From Luteibacter rhizovicinus DSM 16549 (GTDB lineage: Bacteria > Pseudomonadota > Gammaproteobacteria > Xanthomonadales > Rhodanobacteraceae): a stretch of DNA of 64,000 nt. Location: contig NZ_CP017480.1 of the NCBI RefSeq assembly GCF_001887595.1, positions 2,191,001 to 2,255,000 of the forward strand, in the 5' to 3' direction. The notes beneath the pieces are model-generated. The model made no database searches. It saw only the letters and a program-made list of their open reading frames with translations, and was not told the DNA's origin. Every line of letters begins with the position of its first letter. The stretch's first letter is position 1. Shown in pieces: positions 9,050 to 18,244 of this stretch. The translations under genes and the position numbers were made by a program.

Positions 9050-12000
9050 TCAGAAGGCGACGCGCACACCGGCAGTCACACCGTAGGCCGTCCGACCCGA
9101 ACCCTGTTCGGCGGTGAGGCCGCCGTAGAGGTACGTGTTGTGGGCAAGACGCATGGTGCCGTTCGCATTGAACTGCACGAAACCGCGACCGGCGTCCGGT
9201 GCCTTGGTCTCGAACTGTTCGCCGGCGAGCTGGGCGCGCACCGTCGGATCGAGCAGCTTGCCGGAATCCACACCACCGGCGACGCCGACGCGCCAGGTCA
9301 GCTCGGAGGCGAGCGGATCGTTCGCCTTCGAGCCGGCGGTCACGCCGACCAGGGCACGGGTGCCGGTCACGGACAGCTTGTCGAGCGACAGCGCCGCTGG
9401 CGACGTGCCCGTTTCGTTCACCGCATCGCGTTCCACCTTCTGCCAGATCACACCGGCATACGGCTCGACGCGCAGGCCACCGGCATCCAGCGGAAGGCGC
9501 GCCGTGAGGCTGGCCATCGTGTCATGACCGTCCGTACGCGTCTCGAGCGAGCCGTTGCCGAACGGATCCATGCGACGGCTCGACCAATCGTCCGAGCCGT
9601 AGGACACGACACCGTCGACAATGATGGCGCCGGCCTTCTGCTGGGCGTAGATCAGGCCCGCGTTGCCGCGGATCGTGCCCTGGCCACCGGTGGCGATGAT
9701 GTTGCTTTCGCCATGCGACGCGCCCACGCCGATCACCGTGGCGTCGTTCGCGAAGACGTCGACACCCGCCGTGACATGACTGGTGCTGGCGTTGTAGCCG
9801 GAGCCCTGGTTATCGGCGACAAAACGCTGGCCGTCCTGCGTCACGTTCGCCCAGACCTTGTTGGCCGGATTGGTGGTGTCGGTGCCCAGGTGGTCGAAGG
9901 CATCGCGGTTGAGCGCCAGACCCATGCCGCGTGCCGCGGCGGCCTGATCGGCGTGCACTTCGCCGGCCATCGCCTTGACGGTGTCCGCGATGCGACCGGT
10001 ATCGAGCGCACCGATGGCATTGACGACAGCGGTATAGGCCGCGCCGTTGCCGGCGATCTGCGCATCCACCGCGCGGTCCAGTGCACCGGCCAGGGCCAGC
10101 GTATTGCGCGTGGCACCCGTGCCGAGGAACTCGCTATAGGCCTTCGGCACGACGCGCAGGTCGATGCTGTTGCTGTTGGCAAGGTTGTAGAAGGCCAGGA
10201 AGCGCGTGTTGGCCGGCAGGCCGACGCTCGGCTGGTCGAGGCTGCTGAAGCGGCCGACGATGCCACCTTCGGCGGTGACGATACGGTAGGTATCGCCCAG
10301 CGTCGGCATGAACGTATTGCTCGCGTCACCGGTGATGCCGCGAAGCAGCGGTGCCAGCGTGCCGTTGGCGATGAACTGATGACCGGCGCCGATCACGAGC
10401 AGTCGGGAGTAGTTGCCTGCACCCGTGCCGGTACCCTTGCCATCGATGTCGGCTTCGAAGGTGCTGCCTGCATTCATCGTCACCGTGCCGTTGACGGTGA
10501 GCGTGCCCGGTGAGTTACCCGGTGCCAGGCGGCCCGTCACGTTGACCGGACCGTTGATGACGCCGACGCCGCGCAGCGTGCCGATCGCGTCGACATTCAC
10601 GAAGCTGCTGTTGAGCGTGCCGTTGGCGCGAAGAATACCGTTCTGCACGCAGGTGCCCTGGTCGAGCGACGCCTTGCCGGTGAGGCTCAGTGCACCGGCG
10701 CCGCTCTTGATGAAGCAGCCCGAGGCGCCACTGGTGTTGATGTCGCCCGACAGCACGGTGGTGGTGCCGGCAGAGACATTCACGCCCGAGTTGCCGCTGA
10801 CCAGCACCGTCTGGCCCGTGCCGAGGGTCGCATAGGTCTGCAGCGTGCCACCTTGCAGGATGATATCGCCGGTACCCAGCGACGAACCGCTGTCGATGCG
10901 GATGGTGCCGCCGTTGACCAGCGTGCCACCGGTGAAGCTGTTGTTGCCGCTGACGATCAGCGTGCCGCCACCGAGCTTGGTCAGCGTGCCATTGCCGGAG
11001 ATGCTTCCCGTCTGGCTGAGCGTGGCGCCGGCGTCCGTGGTGATCGAGCCGCCACCGTTGTCGACGACGATGTTGCGCGCGGTCGTGATGCTCGAGGTCA
11101 CCGTCAGGTTGCCGCCGTTGAGCGTGACGGCATTGGCGGCATCGCCGAGGTTGGCGTCGCTGGCGATGCTCAGCGTGCCGCCGTTGATCACGGTGCCACC
11201 GGTGTAGGTGTTGTTGCCCGAGAGCACCAGCGTGCCTTCGTTTACGGTCGTGCCACCGGTGTGCGATGCGACGCCAGTGATCGAGAGCGTGCCTGCGCCG
11301 TCCTTGACCAGGCCGCCGTTGCCGACGATCGTGCCGGCGGCGGTAAACGAGGTGCCGGCGTCGTTGACGAGCGTGGCATTGCCGGCGAGGTTGAGCGTGC
11401 GCTGGGTGACGATACTGCCGGTGGTGTGCAACGAGCCACCGTTGAAGGTCAGTGCGGACGTCGACGCGCCGAGATTGGTGTCGGACGCGATCTGCAGCGT
11501 GCCGGCGTCGATCGTGGTCGCACCCGTGTACGTGTTGTCGCCGCTGAGGATCAGGGTGCCGTCACCGTTCTTGCTGACGCCGCCATGGCCGGACACCGTG
11601 CCCGACGTCGCGAAGCTCGCACCGGCATCCGTCGCGATGACCGCATCGGCGTTCAGCGTGAGGGCGCGCGTGCCGCTCACATCGCCGGTGGCGTGGAGCG
11701 TGCCGCCGTTGAAGACCAGGGCGTCGGATGTATTGCCGAGGTTGGCGTCGCTGGCGACCTGCAGCGTGCCGCCATTGAGCGTCGTGCCGCCGGTGTAGCC
11801 GTTGTTGCCCGCCAGCACCAGCGTGCCGTCGTTGATCGTGGTGCCGCCCGTGTGCGATGCCGTGCCGTCGATCTCGAGCGTGCCGCTGCCGTTCTTGACC
11901 AGGCCGCCATTGCCGCCGACGTTGCCGGTCGTGGCGAACGTGGTGCCCTGATCGATGGCGAAGTCGCCGCCGCTCAACGTGACGTTGCGCGCCGACGCGA

Positions 12001-14692
12001 CATCGCCCGTCGTGTGCAGCGTGCCGCCGGCGAGAGTGATGGCGCCGGATGCGGCACCGAGCGCCGCATCGTTACCGATCTGCACCATGCCGCCATTGAC
12101 CAGCGTGCCGCCGGTATAGGTGTTGTTGCCACCGAGGACGAGCGTGCCGTTGCCCGACGCCACGAGACCGCCATTGCCCTGCACCGTGCCGTTGACCGCG
12201 AACGTCTTCCCGCTGTCGACGACGAGGTCGGCGTTAGAGCCGGCGTTCGTGTCGACCGTGCGTGCCGTCGTGGTATCGCCGGTCACGTGCAGCTGACCGC
12301 CCTCGAAGACGACGTGGTTGCCGGCATCGCCGAGATTGGTGTCATTGGCGATCTGAAGCGTGCCGCCGTTGAGCGTATTGGCGCCGTGGTAGCTGTTGTT
12401 GCCCGACAGAGCCAGCGTGCCGTCGTTGACCGTTACGCCGCCGATCTGGCTGAGCGTGCCGGACATCGCCAGCGTGCCTTCGCCATTCTTGATCAGGCCA
12501 CCGGCACCGTTGACGGCGCCCGAGGTGCTGAAGGTGGTTCCTGCGTCGACATCGACGCCGCCCACGCCGCCCGTGGTGACGGCGCGCGTGCTGGTGATGT
12601 CGGCGGTGGAGTGCAGGGTGCCGCCGAACAAGCCGATGGCACCGCTCGCCGCGCCGAGGTTGGCGTCGGAAGAAATCTGCAGGACGCCATCATTGATCGC
12701 GGTGCCGCCGGTGTAGGTATTCGTACCGGCAAGGACGATCGTGCCGGCGCCCTGCGTATTCAGCGTGCCGCTGCCCGATACAACGCCCGTCGAGGTGAGG
12801 GTGTTGCCCGTGCTGGCACCGAGGCTGCTGCCGGCGCTACCGACAGTCACGTCGCGCGCCGTCGTGAAGCTTCCGGTCGCGACGAGCGCGCCGCCGTCGA
12901 GATCGACCTGGTTCGCGGAGGCGCCGAGGTTGTTGTCGCGCGAGACCACGACGGTCGCGCCGGTGTTGATGGTCGTGTCACCGGTGTAGGTATTGGTGCC
13001 ACCCAGGGCGAGCGTGCCGCCGTTCGCGGTCACGCCGCCAGCCTGCGAGGCGACGCCGTTGACGACCAGGGTGCCGTCACCGTTCTTGATCAGTCCACCG
13101 GTACCACTGACGCTTCCGGTCGAGGTCAGCTGCTGACCGGCGTCCACGGCGATGGCGCCGCCAGCCACGTGGATGTCGCGTGCCGTGCTACCGGTACCGC
13201 TCGCTTCGAGCGTGCCGCCGTTGAGGGTCAGGCTGCCCGCCGCGTTGCCGAGGTTGGCATCGCTGGAGAAGGCAAGCGTGCCGTCGTTGACGGTCGTGCC
13301 GCCGCTGTAGGTGTTGCTGCCCGTCAGGACCTGCGTGCTGCTGCCGTTCTTGATCAGACCGCCGGTACCGGAAAGCACGCCGCCGTACGTGGTCGAAGCG
13401 CCGTTGCCGTTGAGGGTCAGCGTCGTGCCTTCGAGATCGACATTGCCTGCGCCAGCGAGGCCCGCCACGGTCTGCGTGGCGTTGTTCATCGTGACGGCCG
13501 AGCCGGTGTCGACGTTCAGCACGCCGGTACCGAGCTTCCCGTTGCTGGCGATGATCAGGTCGCCCCCGGCGACATGCGTGTCACCGGTGTAGGTGTTCGC
13601 ACCAGACAGCGTGAGTGTGCCGGTACCGGTCTTGGTCAGCGAGCCGGTGCCCGAGATGACATTGCCGACGTTGCTGTTGTACGTCTGCAGGTCGAGCGTG
13701 CCGCCGCCCGCGCCGAGCGTCACGTTGCGACCGCTGTTGAGATCGAAACCGGCGCCCCACTGTAGTGCGCCGCCGTTGAACTTGAGATCGTTGCTGGTAT
13801 CGCCCAGCGCAGCGTCCGAAAGGACGTTGATGGCGCCGCCGTTGAGATCGATTTCACCGACCGAGGTGTTGTCGCCGCGCAGGTTGAGCGTGCCTTCGCC
13901 CTGCTTGATGAGGGCGCCGCGCCCGTCCATCTCGCCGGTCAGCGTGAGGTCGTGGCCGTTGGTGTCGAACGTGCCGTTGTTGTTCGTGATGCTGACCATC
14001 TGGCTCATGGTGCCGTCGGCGGTGTTCTTCACCATGCCGCCGTCCATGATCAGCGGGTCGATCGCATAGGTCTGGTCGACGACCTGGCCGGCCACCACGT
14101 GCGGTGCCGTGCTGAGGTCGGCATTGATGATCGTGATCGTGCTGGAGAGGATCACGTTGTCGATCGGTGCCCAGACCTGGGTCGGGTTGGCGATGGGGAT
14201 ATAGGTGAAGGTGTAGGTACCGTGCACCAGGTTATTGAAGGTCACGCCCTGCCAGTTCGCGATCACCTGGTTCGGCGTACCGATGAGCTTGGTGCCGTCC
14301 GAGAAGAAGTTCGTGTCGCCGTCGACCAGCCCTGCGGGCTTGGTCCCGGTCAGGATGTTGAACGAGACGGTCTGGTTGAAGCCGGCCGTCGAGGTGAGGT
14401 GCAGCGAGCCTTCCGTGTACGTCGCTTCGTCGGACAGATGGTAGGTGCCGTAGTAGAACGACAGCGAGTTGTTGCCCGAATTCGTGTAACCGATGGACGT
14501 CGTGTGCGCGAAGGCGCCGGTGGTCCCGGCCAGGGCGAGCATCACGCCGGCCGCCAGGCGGCCCTTGGTGGTCGCGATCATGGAGGCGCCGCCGATGGAG
14601 CGTGCGCCCTTGGCGCGCGAACGGCAGAGTTCAGAGGCGACCACGAACTGGTTAAGTGCGCGATTCCAGACGATCCGAAAAACTCTATTCAA
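9050..14692 (-). CDS. Giant autotransporter (type Va) adhesin-like protein with ESPR and PATR repeats
   Basis: A surface protein of 1880 residues if started at the TTG at 14692. That start gives LNRVFRIVWNRALNQFVVASELCRSRAK, the extended signal peptide region (ESPR) typical of large autotransporters, followed by a hydrophobic core (GVMLALAGTTGAFAH). AGGAA precedes the TTG by 9 bases. The passenger carries at least ten modules of the type GTLxLSGxNTYTGGTxxNGGTLQIxxDxxLG, the passenger-associated transport repeat, forming a beta-helix. The C-terminal ~270 residues (from about NKVWANVTQDGQRF to GVRVAF) are the outer-membrane beta-barrel, ending in phenylalanine as required for BAM recognition. 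The ATG-initiated frame reaches 14950, but those 86 residues look non-native. A terminator follows. Ligand is unknown. Confidence 0.85.
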   Translation of the reverse strand: MNRVFRIVWNRALNQFVVASELCRSRAKGARSIGGASMIATTKGRLAAGVMLALAGTTGAFAHTTSIGYTNSGNNSLSFYYGTYHLSDEATYTEGSLHLTSTAGFNQTVSFNILTGTKPAGLVDGDTNFFSDGTKLIGTPNQVIANWQGVTFNNLVHGTYTFTYIPIANPTQVWAPIDNVILSSTITIINADLSTAPHVVAGQVVDQTYAIDPLIMDGGMVKNTADGTMSQMVSITNNNGTFDTNGHDLTLTGEMDGRGALIKQGEGTLNLRGDNTSVGEIDLNGGAINVLSDAALGDTSNDLKFNGGALQWGAGFDLNSGRNVTLGAGGGTLDLQTYNSNVGNVISGTGSLTKTGTGTLTLSGANTYTGDTHVAGGDLIIASNGKLGTGVLNVDTGSAVTMNNATQTVAGLAGAGNVDLEGTTLTLNGNGASTTYGGVLSGTGGLIKNGSSTQVLTGSNTYSGGTTVNDGTLAFSSDANLGNAAGSLTLNGGTLEASGTGSTARDIHVAGGAIAVDAGQQLTSTGSVSGTGGLIKNGDGTLVVNGVASQAGGVTANGGTLALGGTNTYTGDTTINTGATVVVSRDNNLGASANQVDLDGGALVATGSFTTARDVTVGSAGSSLGASTGNTLTSTGVVSGSGTLNTQGAGTIVLAGTNTYTGGTAINDGVLQISSDANLGAASGAIGLFGGTLHSTADITSTRAVTTGGVGGVDVDAGTTFSTSGAVNGAGGLIKNGEGTLAMSGTLSQIGGVTVNDGTLALSGNNSYHGANTLNGGTLQIANDTNLGDAGNHVVFEGGQLHVTGDTTTARTVDTNAGSNADLVVDSGKTFAVNGTVQGNGGLVASGNGTLVLGGNNTYTGGTLVNGGMVQIGNDAALGAASGAITLAGGTLHTTGDVASARNVTLSGGDFAIDQGTTFATTGNVGGNGGLVKNGSGTLEIDGTASHTGGTTINDGTLVLAGNNGYTGGTTLNGGTLQVASDANLGNTSDALVFNGGTLHATGDVSGTRALTLNADAVIATDAGASFATSGTVSGHGGVSKNGDGTLILSGDNTYTGATTIDAGTLQIASDTNLGASTSALTFNGGSLHTTGSIVTQRTLNLAGNATLVNDAGTSFTAAGTIVGNGGLVKDGAGTLSITGVASHTGGTTVNEGTLVLSGNNTYTGGTVINGGTLSIASDANLGDAANAVTLNGGNLTVTSSITTARNIVVDNGGGSITTDAGATLSQTGSISGNGTLTKLGGGTLIVSGNNSFTGGTLVNGGTIRIDSGSSLGTGDIILQGGTLQTYATLGTGQTVLVSGNSGVNVSAGTTTVLSGDINTSGASGCFIKSGAGALSLTGKASLDQGTCVQNGILRANGTLNSSFVNVDAIGTLRGVGVINGPVNVTGRLAPGNSPGTLTVNGTVTMNAGSTFEADIDGKGTGTGAGNYSRLLVIGAGHQFIANGTLAPLLRGITGDASNTFMPTLGDTYRIVTAEGGIVGRFSSLDQPSVGLPANTRFLAFYNLANSNSIDLRVVPKAYSEFLGTGATRNTLALAGALDRAVDAQIAGNGAAYTAVVNAIGALDTGRIADTVKAMAGEVHADQAAAARGMGLALNRDAFDHLGTDTTNPANKVWANVTQDGQRFVADNQGSGYNASTSHVTAGVDVFANDATVIGVGASHGESNIIATGGQGTIRGNAGLIYAQQKAGAIIVDGVVSYGSDDWSSRRMDPFGNGSLETRTDGHDTMASLTARLPLDAGGLRVEPYAGVIWQKVERDAVNETGTSPAALSLDKLSVTGTRALVGVTAGSKANDPLASELTWRVGVAGGVDSGKLLDPTVRAQLAGEQFETKAPDAGRGFVQFNANGTMRLAHNTYLYGGLTAEQGSGRTAYGVTAGVRVAF

Positions 14693-15093
14693 AACGGCGA
14701 TTTCCTGAATTTTGGGTGCGACAGGCCGTCGCGGCTCCCCTTGAGCCACGTTGGATTTAGACGGTTGGATGCCAATGAGGCGGGTCCCCCTGTACGAGGA
14801 AGCGATAGAGCAAATGCTGTGCCAACGACCGTGAGACGCGAATTCGGATAAATGTGAAGAAAATAAGACGGCGCATATCAGAACTGCGAACTTGTGCACA
14901 GATTTCATCTGTGACGACGTGTAGCGACACTTCCGGACACGACCTGTCACATAGCGTCACCTCCGAACGCGATGGCCCAGCTACCCACCGCGGCTGAAGC
15001 CCCGGCGAAAGCCGGGAGAGGGCAGAATTTCGCTACAATCTCGTTTTGCCCGGTTCCCGGAGAGGTCATGCACTCCCTACGAGACATCCACGA
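14693..15093. other. Divergent intergenic region between autotransporter and gmk
   Basis: About 400 bases, more AT-rich than the surroundings, upstream of both divergent genes. A GNRA-looped hairpin (CCCGGC-GAAA-GCCGGG, 15001-15016) and a TACAAT possible -10 for gmk (15034-15039) are visible; no matching -35 was found. The reverse frame through here is open but has no ESPR-type or other recognisable sequence, so I treat it as the autotransporter leader region. Confidence 0.4.
14702..14706 (-). promoter_or_regulatory. Ribosome binding site supporting the TTG start of the autotransporter
   Basis: Reverse-strand AGGAA lies 9 bases upstream of the TTG at 14692, in register with the ESPR. It favours this non-ATG start over the upstream ATG at 14950. 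Confidence 0.5.
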
Positions 15094-15711
15094 ATGATCG
15101 ACGGCACGCTGTTCGTGGTCGCCGCGCCTTCGGGAGCCGGAAAATCCACGCTGGTCAATGCCTTGCTCGAGCGTGAGCCGGACATCTCGCTGTCCATTTC
15201 GCATACGACGCGACCACCGCGCGTGGGCGAGCAGTACGGACGCCACTACTTCTTCGTGGAGCGCGTCGATTTCGAGGCCGAGATCGCCGACGGCATCTTC
15301 CTCGAGCATGCCGAGGTCCACGGCAACCTCTATGGCACCTCGCGTACCGTGGTCGAAAGCAAGCTCTGCGAGGGTGCCGACGTGCTCCTCGAGATCGACT
15401 GGCAGGGCGCGCGCCAGGTCCGCAAGGGCAAGCCCGATTGCGTGAGTGTCTTCATCCTGCCGCCCTCGCGCGTGGAGCTGGAGCGCCGCCTGCGCGGCCG
15501 CGGCTCGGACGCGCCCGAGGTGATCGAGCGCCGCCTGTTCAATTCGCGCGAGGAAATCGCCCACGCGCATGAGTTCGACTACATCATCGTCAACGACCGC
15601 TTCGAGGACGCCCTGGCGGACCTCCAGGCGATCGTTCGCGCCGTCCGCCAGCGCACGCCTGCGTCGGCTCGCCGCCACGAGGCGCTGATCGAGGAGCTTC
15701 TCGCACCATGA
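15094..15711 (+). CDS. gmk: Guanylate kinase
   Basis: A 205-residue GMP kinase converting GMP and ATP to GDP and ADP in purine nucleotide synthesis. The P-loop APSGAGKST lies at residues 11-19. The GMP-binding SHTTRPPRxGExxGxHYFF and the HAEVHGNLYGT motif follow, with EIDWQGARQVR typical of the family. Length is normal. The start at 15094 gives MIDGTLFVVAAPSG; the GTG at 15046 would add atypical residues. The 3' end overlaps mlaF (ATGA), so it is probably co-transcribed with the Mla operon, whereas in many gammaproteobacteria gmk is followed directly by rpoZ. Confidence 0.97.
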   Translation: MIDGTLFVVAAPSGAGKSTLVNALLEREPDISLSISHTTRPPRVGEQYGRHYFFVERVDFEAEIADGIFLEHAEVHGNLYGTSRTVVESKLCEGADVLLEIDWQGARQVRKGKPDCVSVFILPPSRVELERRLRGRGSDAPEVIERRLFNSREEIAHAHEFDYIIVNDRFEDALADLQAIVRAVRQRTPASARRHEALIEELLAP

Positions 15712-16520
15712 CCGACGACGCCATCGTCCGCGTACGCGGACTGACTACGGTCCTCAACGGCAAGACCATCTTCGACAAGCTCGACCTGGATATCCCACGC
15801 GGCAAAGTCACCGCGATCATGGGTCCCAGCGGCACGGGCAAGACCACCTTGCTCAAGCACATCACCGGGCAGATGCGCGGGGATGCGGGCACGATCGAGG
15901 TGGACGGCGAGAACGTGCCCTCGCTCAGCCGCGAGAAGCTGTTCGGGCTGCGCGAGCGGATCGGCTACCTTTTCCAGAACTCGGCCCTGCTCACCGACTT
16001 CGACGTCTTCGAGAACGTGGCCTTCCCGCTGCGTCAGCACACCGAGCTGCCGGAAGAGCTGATCCGTAACATCGTGCTCAACAAGCTCGAGGCGGTCGGC
16101 CTGCGTGGCGCCGCGCGGCTGTCGCCGACCGAGCTGTCCGGCGGCATGGCCCGGCGCGTGGCCCTGGCCCGTGCGATCGTTTTCGATCCCGCATTGATCC
16201 TTTACGACGAGCCCTTCGTCGGCCTGGATCCGATCTCGCTCAACCAGGTGCTGCTGCTCATCCGCACGCTCAACCACACCCTCGGCATCACCTCGGTGCT
16301 GGTGGCGCACGAGCTGGCCGCGGTGCAGAAAGTGGCCGATCACGTGTACCTCATCGCCAACGGCAAGGTCGTGGCCCAGGGTGCGCCGGCCACGCTGGCC
16401 AGCGATGGCTCGCCGTGGACCGCGCAGTTCTTCGGTGGCCAGATCGACGGCCCGGTCCCGTTCCAGTATCCCGCCGGCGATTACGCCACGGCGCTCGGTT
16501 TTCCAGGAGGCAAGGCATGA
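15708..16520 (+). CDS. mlaF: Phospholipid ABC transporter ATP-binding protein MlaF
   Basis: A 270-residue ABC ATPase of the Mla (maintenance of lipid asymmetry) inner-membrane complex. Walker A GPSGTGKTT is at 39-47, the signature LSGGM at 143-147 and Walker B ILYDEPF at 164-170, followed by VGLDP. The partner genes mlaE, D, C and B follow in order with stop/start overlaps (ATGA at both ends of this gene), so the complex is translated as a coupled unit. It powers phospholipid movement between inner membrane and the periplasmic carrier MlaC. Confidence 0.95.
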   Translation: MTDDAIVRVRGLTTVLNGKTIFDKLDLDIPRGKVTAIMGPSGTGKTTLLKHITGQMRGDAGTIEVDGENVPSLSREKLFGLRERIGYLFQNSALLTDFDVFENVAFPLRQHTELPEELIRNIVLNKLEAVGLRGAARLSPTELSGGMARRVALARAIVFDPALILYDEPFVGLDPISLNQVLLLIRTLNHTLGITSVLVAHELAAVQKVADHVYLIANGKVVAQGAPATLASDGSPWTAQFFGGQIDGPVPFQYPAGDYATALGFPGGKA

Positions 16521-17287
16521 CGACGGCAAGCAATGACAATGTCGTCGTTCGCAGCCTCAGCCAGATCGGTGCCTGCGGCATCTTCCTGCTGACGATTCTC
16601 GCGGCGATCCCGCGCAGCTTCCGCCACGGTCGCGAGACGATCCGGCAGATCTGGTTCGTCGGCGCGATGAGCCTGACCATCGTGATGACCTGCGGCCTGT
16701 TCGTCGGCATGGTGCTCGGGCTGCAGCTGTACGACGTACTTTCGATCTTCGGCGGCACCTCGGCCACCGGTACGGTGGTCGCGATCGCGATCTACCGCGA
16801 ACTCGGGCCGGTGGTGACCGCGCTGCTGTTCGCCGGCCGCGCCGGTACCTCGGTCACGGCCGAGATCGGCCTGATGCGCGCGACCGACCAGCTCGACGCC
16901 ATGGAAATGATGGCGGTCGATCCGATCGCCTACGTCATCGCGCCTCGCTTCCTGGCCGGCGTGATCGCCTTGCCCCTGCTCGCGGTGGTGTTCTGTGCCA
17001 TGGGCGTGTTCGGCGGCCACCTGGTCGGGGTGACCTGGCTCGGCATCGACAACGGCACCTTCTGGTCGAACATGACCGCCACCGTGGATGTCCATAAAGA
17101 CATCATCGACGGCGTGCTGCTCAAATCCATCGCCTTCGGCATCGTGGTCTCCCTGATCGCGGTGTTCCAGGGCTACACCACGCCGCCCACCAGCGAAGGC
17201 GTCGCCTATGCGACGACCCGCACGGTGGTCGCTTCGTCCATCGCCATCCTGGCGCTGGACTTCGTCCTCACCTCGTTCCTGATCTGA
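16517..17287 (+). CDS. mlaE: Phospholipid ABC transporter permease MlaE
   Basis: A 256-residue MlaE-family permease. The start at 16517 overlaps the mlaF stop and is preceded by AGGAGG. Family features include the N-terminal interface helix region (IGACGIFLLTILAAIPRSFRHG), QIWFVGAMSLTIVMTCGLFVGMVLGLQ, RELGPVVTALLFAGRAGTSVTAEIGLM and a C-terminal hydrophobic helix ending SFLI. The RELGPV and GRAGTSVTAEIG segments are diagnostic. It forms the homodimeric membrane core with MlaF and the MlaD hexamer. Confidence 0.95.
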   Translation: MTTASNDNVVVRSLSQIGACGIFLLTILAAIPRSFRHGRETIRQIWFVGAMSLTIVMTCGLFVGMVLGLQLYDVLSIFGGTSATGTVVAIAIYRELGPVVTALLFAGRAGTSVTAEIGLMRATDQLDAMEMMAVDPIAYVIAPRFLAGVIALPLLAVVFCAMGVFGGHLVGVTWLGIDNGTFWSNMTATVDVHKDIIDGVLLKSIAFGIVVSLIAVFQGYTTPPTSEGVAYATTRTVVASSIAILALDFVLTSFLI

Positions 17288-17345
17288 GGCACCGGAGACC
17301 CGCCATGACTGTCCCTTCCTTCTTTACCCGTTCGAGGATCGCGCC

Positions 17346-18221
17346 GTGACCCAGAGACGTTCCTATGCCTTCGGCACCGGCCTGTTCATCGTGCTGGGCT
17401 TTGCCGCCCTCGCTTACCTGGCCACCCAGACCACCTCGGTCGCCAATGCCAGCCAGGGCTCCAGCTACACGGTGGAGACCCACTTCGCCAATATCGGCCA
17501 GCTGAAGAACCGCGCCCCGGTGAAGATCGCCGGCGTGCGTGTCGGTTCGGTGCAGGCGATCGAGCTCGTTCCCGGCAAGGAAGAGGCCAAGGTCACCCTG
17601 TCGATCGACGACCGGCACAAGGACATCCCCCAGGATTCCGTGGCCACGATCTTCACCAGCGGCCTGCTCGGCGACCAGTACGTCGGCATCCAGTTCGGCC
17701 AGTCGAAGACCCCGGTGAAGGAGGGCGGCGAGATCGGCCTGACCCGTCCGGCCCAGCAGCTGGAGGAGATGATCGGCAAGTTCTTCGGTGGCGGCAGCGC
17801 CCCGGATCGCCTGGGCGGTACCTTCCATGTCACCGGTAACTTCACCAACGTCGGCGCCCTGCAGCCGGGCGCGGCGGTGAAGATGGCCGGTGTGCCGATC
17901 GGCAGCGTCGATTCGGTCACGATCAAGCCGGGCAGCAGCGAAGCCACCGTGACCCTTGCGATCGACAAGCGCTACTCCCAGATACCGGATGATTCGGCCG
18001 GTGCGGTGTTCACAAGCGGTTTGATCGGCAGCCAGTATGTTGCGATCCAGCCGGGCGGCTCGCCGACCTTCCTCGCGGAAGGCGACCAGCTGATCCTTAC
18101 GCAGTCCGCACTTCAGCTTGAAGACCTGATCGGCAAGTTCCTCGTGAACGGTTCGCCGAGCGACAACAAATCCGGTGGCGCCCAGGGCGGCACCACACCC
18201 GATAACTCCGGCAAGAAATAA
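17346..18221 (+). CDS. mlaD: MlaD-like lipid-transport protein with two tandem MCE domains
   Basis: A GTG-initiated 291-residue periplasmic protein with one N-terminal membrane helix (about 11-27). The MCE domain appears twice: residues about 41-133 (YTVETHFANIGQLK ... LLGDQYVGI) and about 160-252 (FHVTGNFTNVGALQ ... LIGSQYVAI), offset by about 119 residues and clearly homologous. Each copy is followed by QQLEEMIGKFF or LQLEDLIGKFL. E. coli MlaD (183 residues) has one MCE domain, so this version would form a longer or two-ring hydrophobic channel (inference). The C-terminus is a low-complexity Gly/Ser/Asn tail. It lies between mlaE and mlaC. Confidence 0.93.
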   Translation: MTQRRSYAFGTGLFIVLGFAALAYLATQTTSVANASQGSSYTVETHFANIGQLKNRAPVKIAGVRVGSVQAIELVPGKEEAKVTLSIDDRHKDIPQDSVATIFTSGLLGDQYVGIQFGQSKTPVKEGGEIGLTRPAQQLEEMIGKFFGGGSAPDRLGGTFHVTGNFTNVGALQPGAAVKMAGVPIGSVDSVTIKPGSSEATVTLAIDKRYSQIPDDSAGAVFTSGLIGSQYVAIQPGGSPTFLAEGDQLILTQSALQLEDLIGKFLVNGSPSDNKSGGAQGGTTPDNSGKK

Positions 18222-18244
18222 GGCCGGAACCCAGGAGACATCGC

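Noticed and set aside
10850..13760. CRISPR-like periodicity in the autotransporter
   Set aside because: Periodic DNA similarity comes from protein modules in one uninterrupted reading frame.
10853..13765. A 970-codon forward frame
   Set aside because: Antisense shadow of the repeat-rich autotransporter; its regularity mirrors the PATR modules.
14693..14950. N-terminal 86 residues of the autotransporter from the ATG at 14950
   Set aside because: The segment contains an internal hydrophobic stretch but precedes a perfect ESPR. Type Va proteins place the ESPR at the extreme N-terminus.
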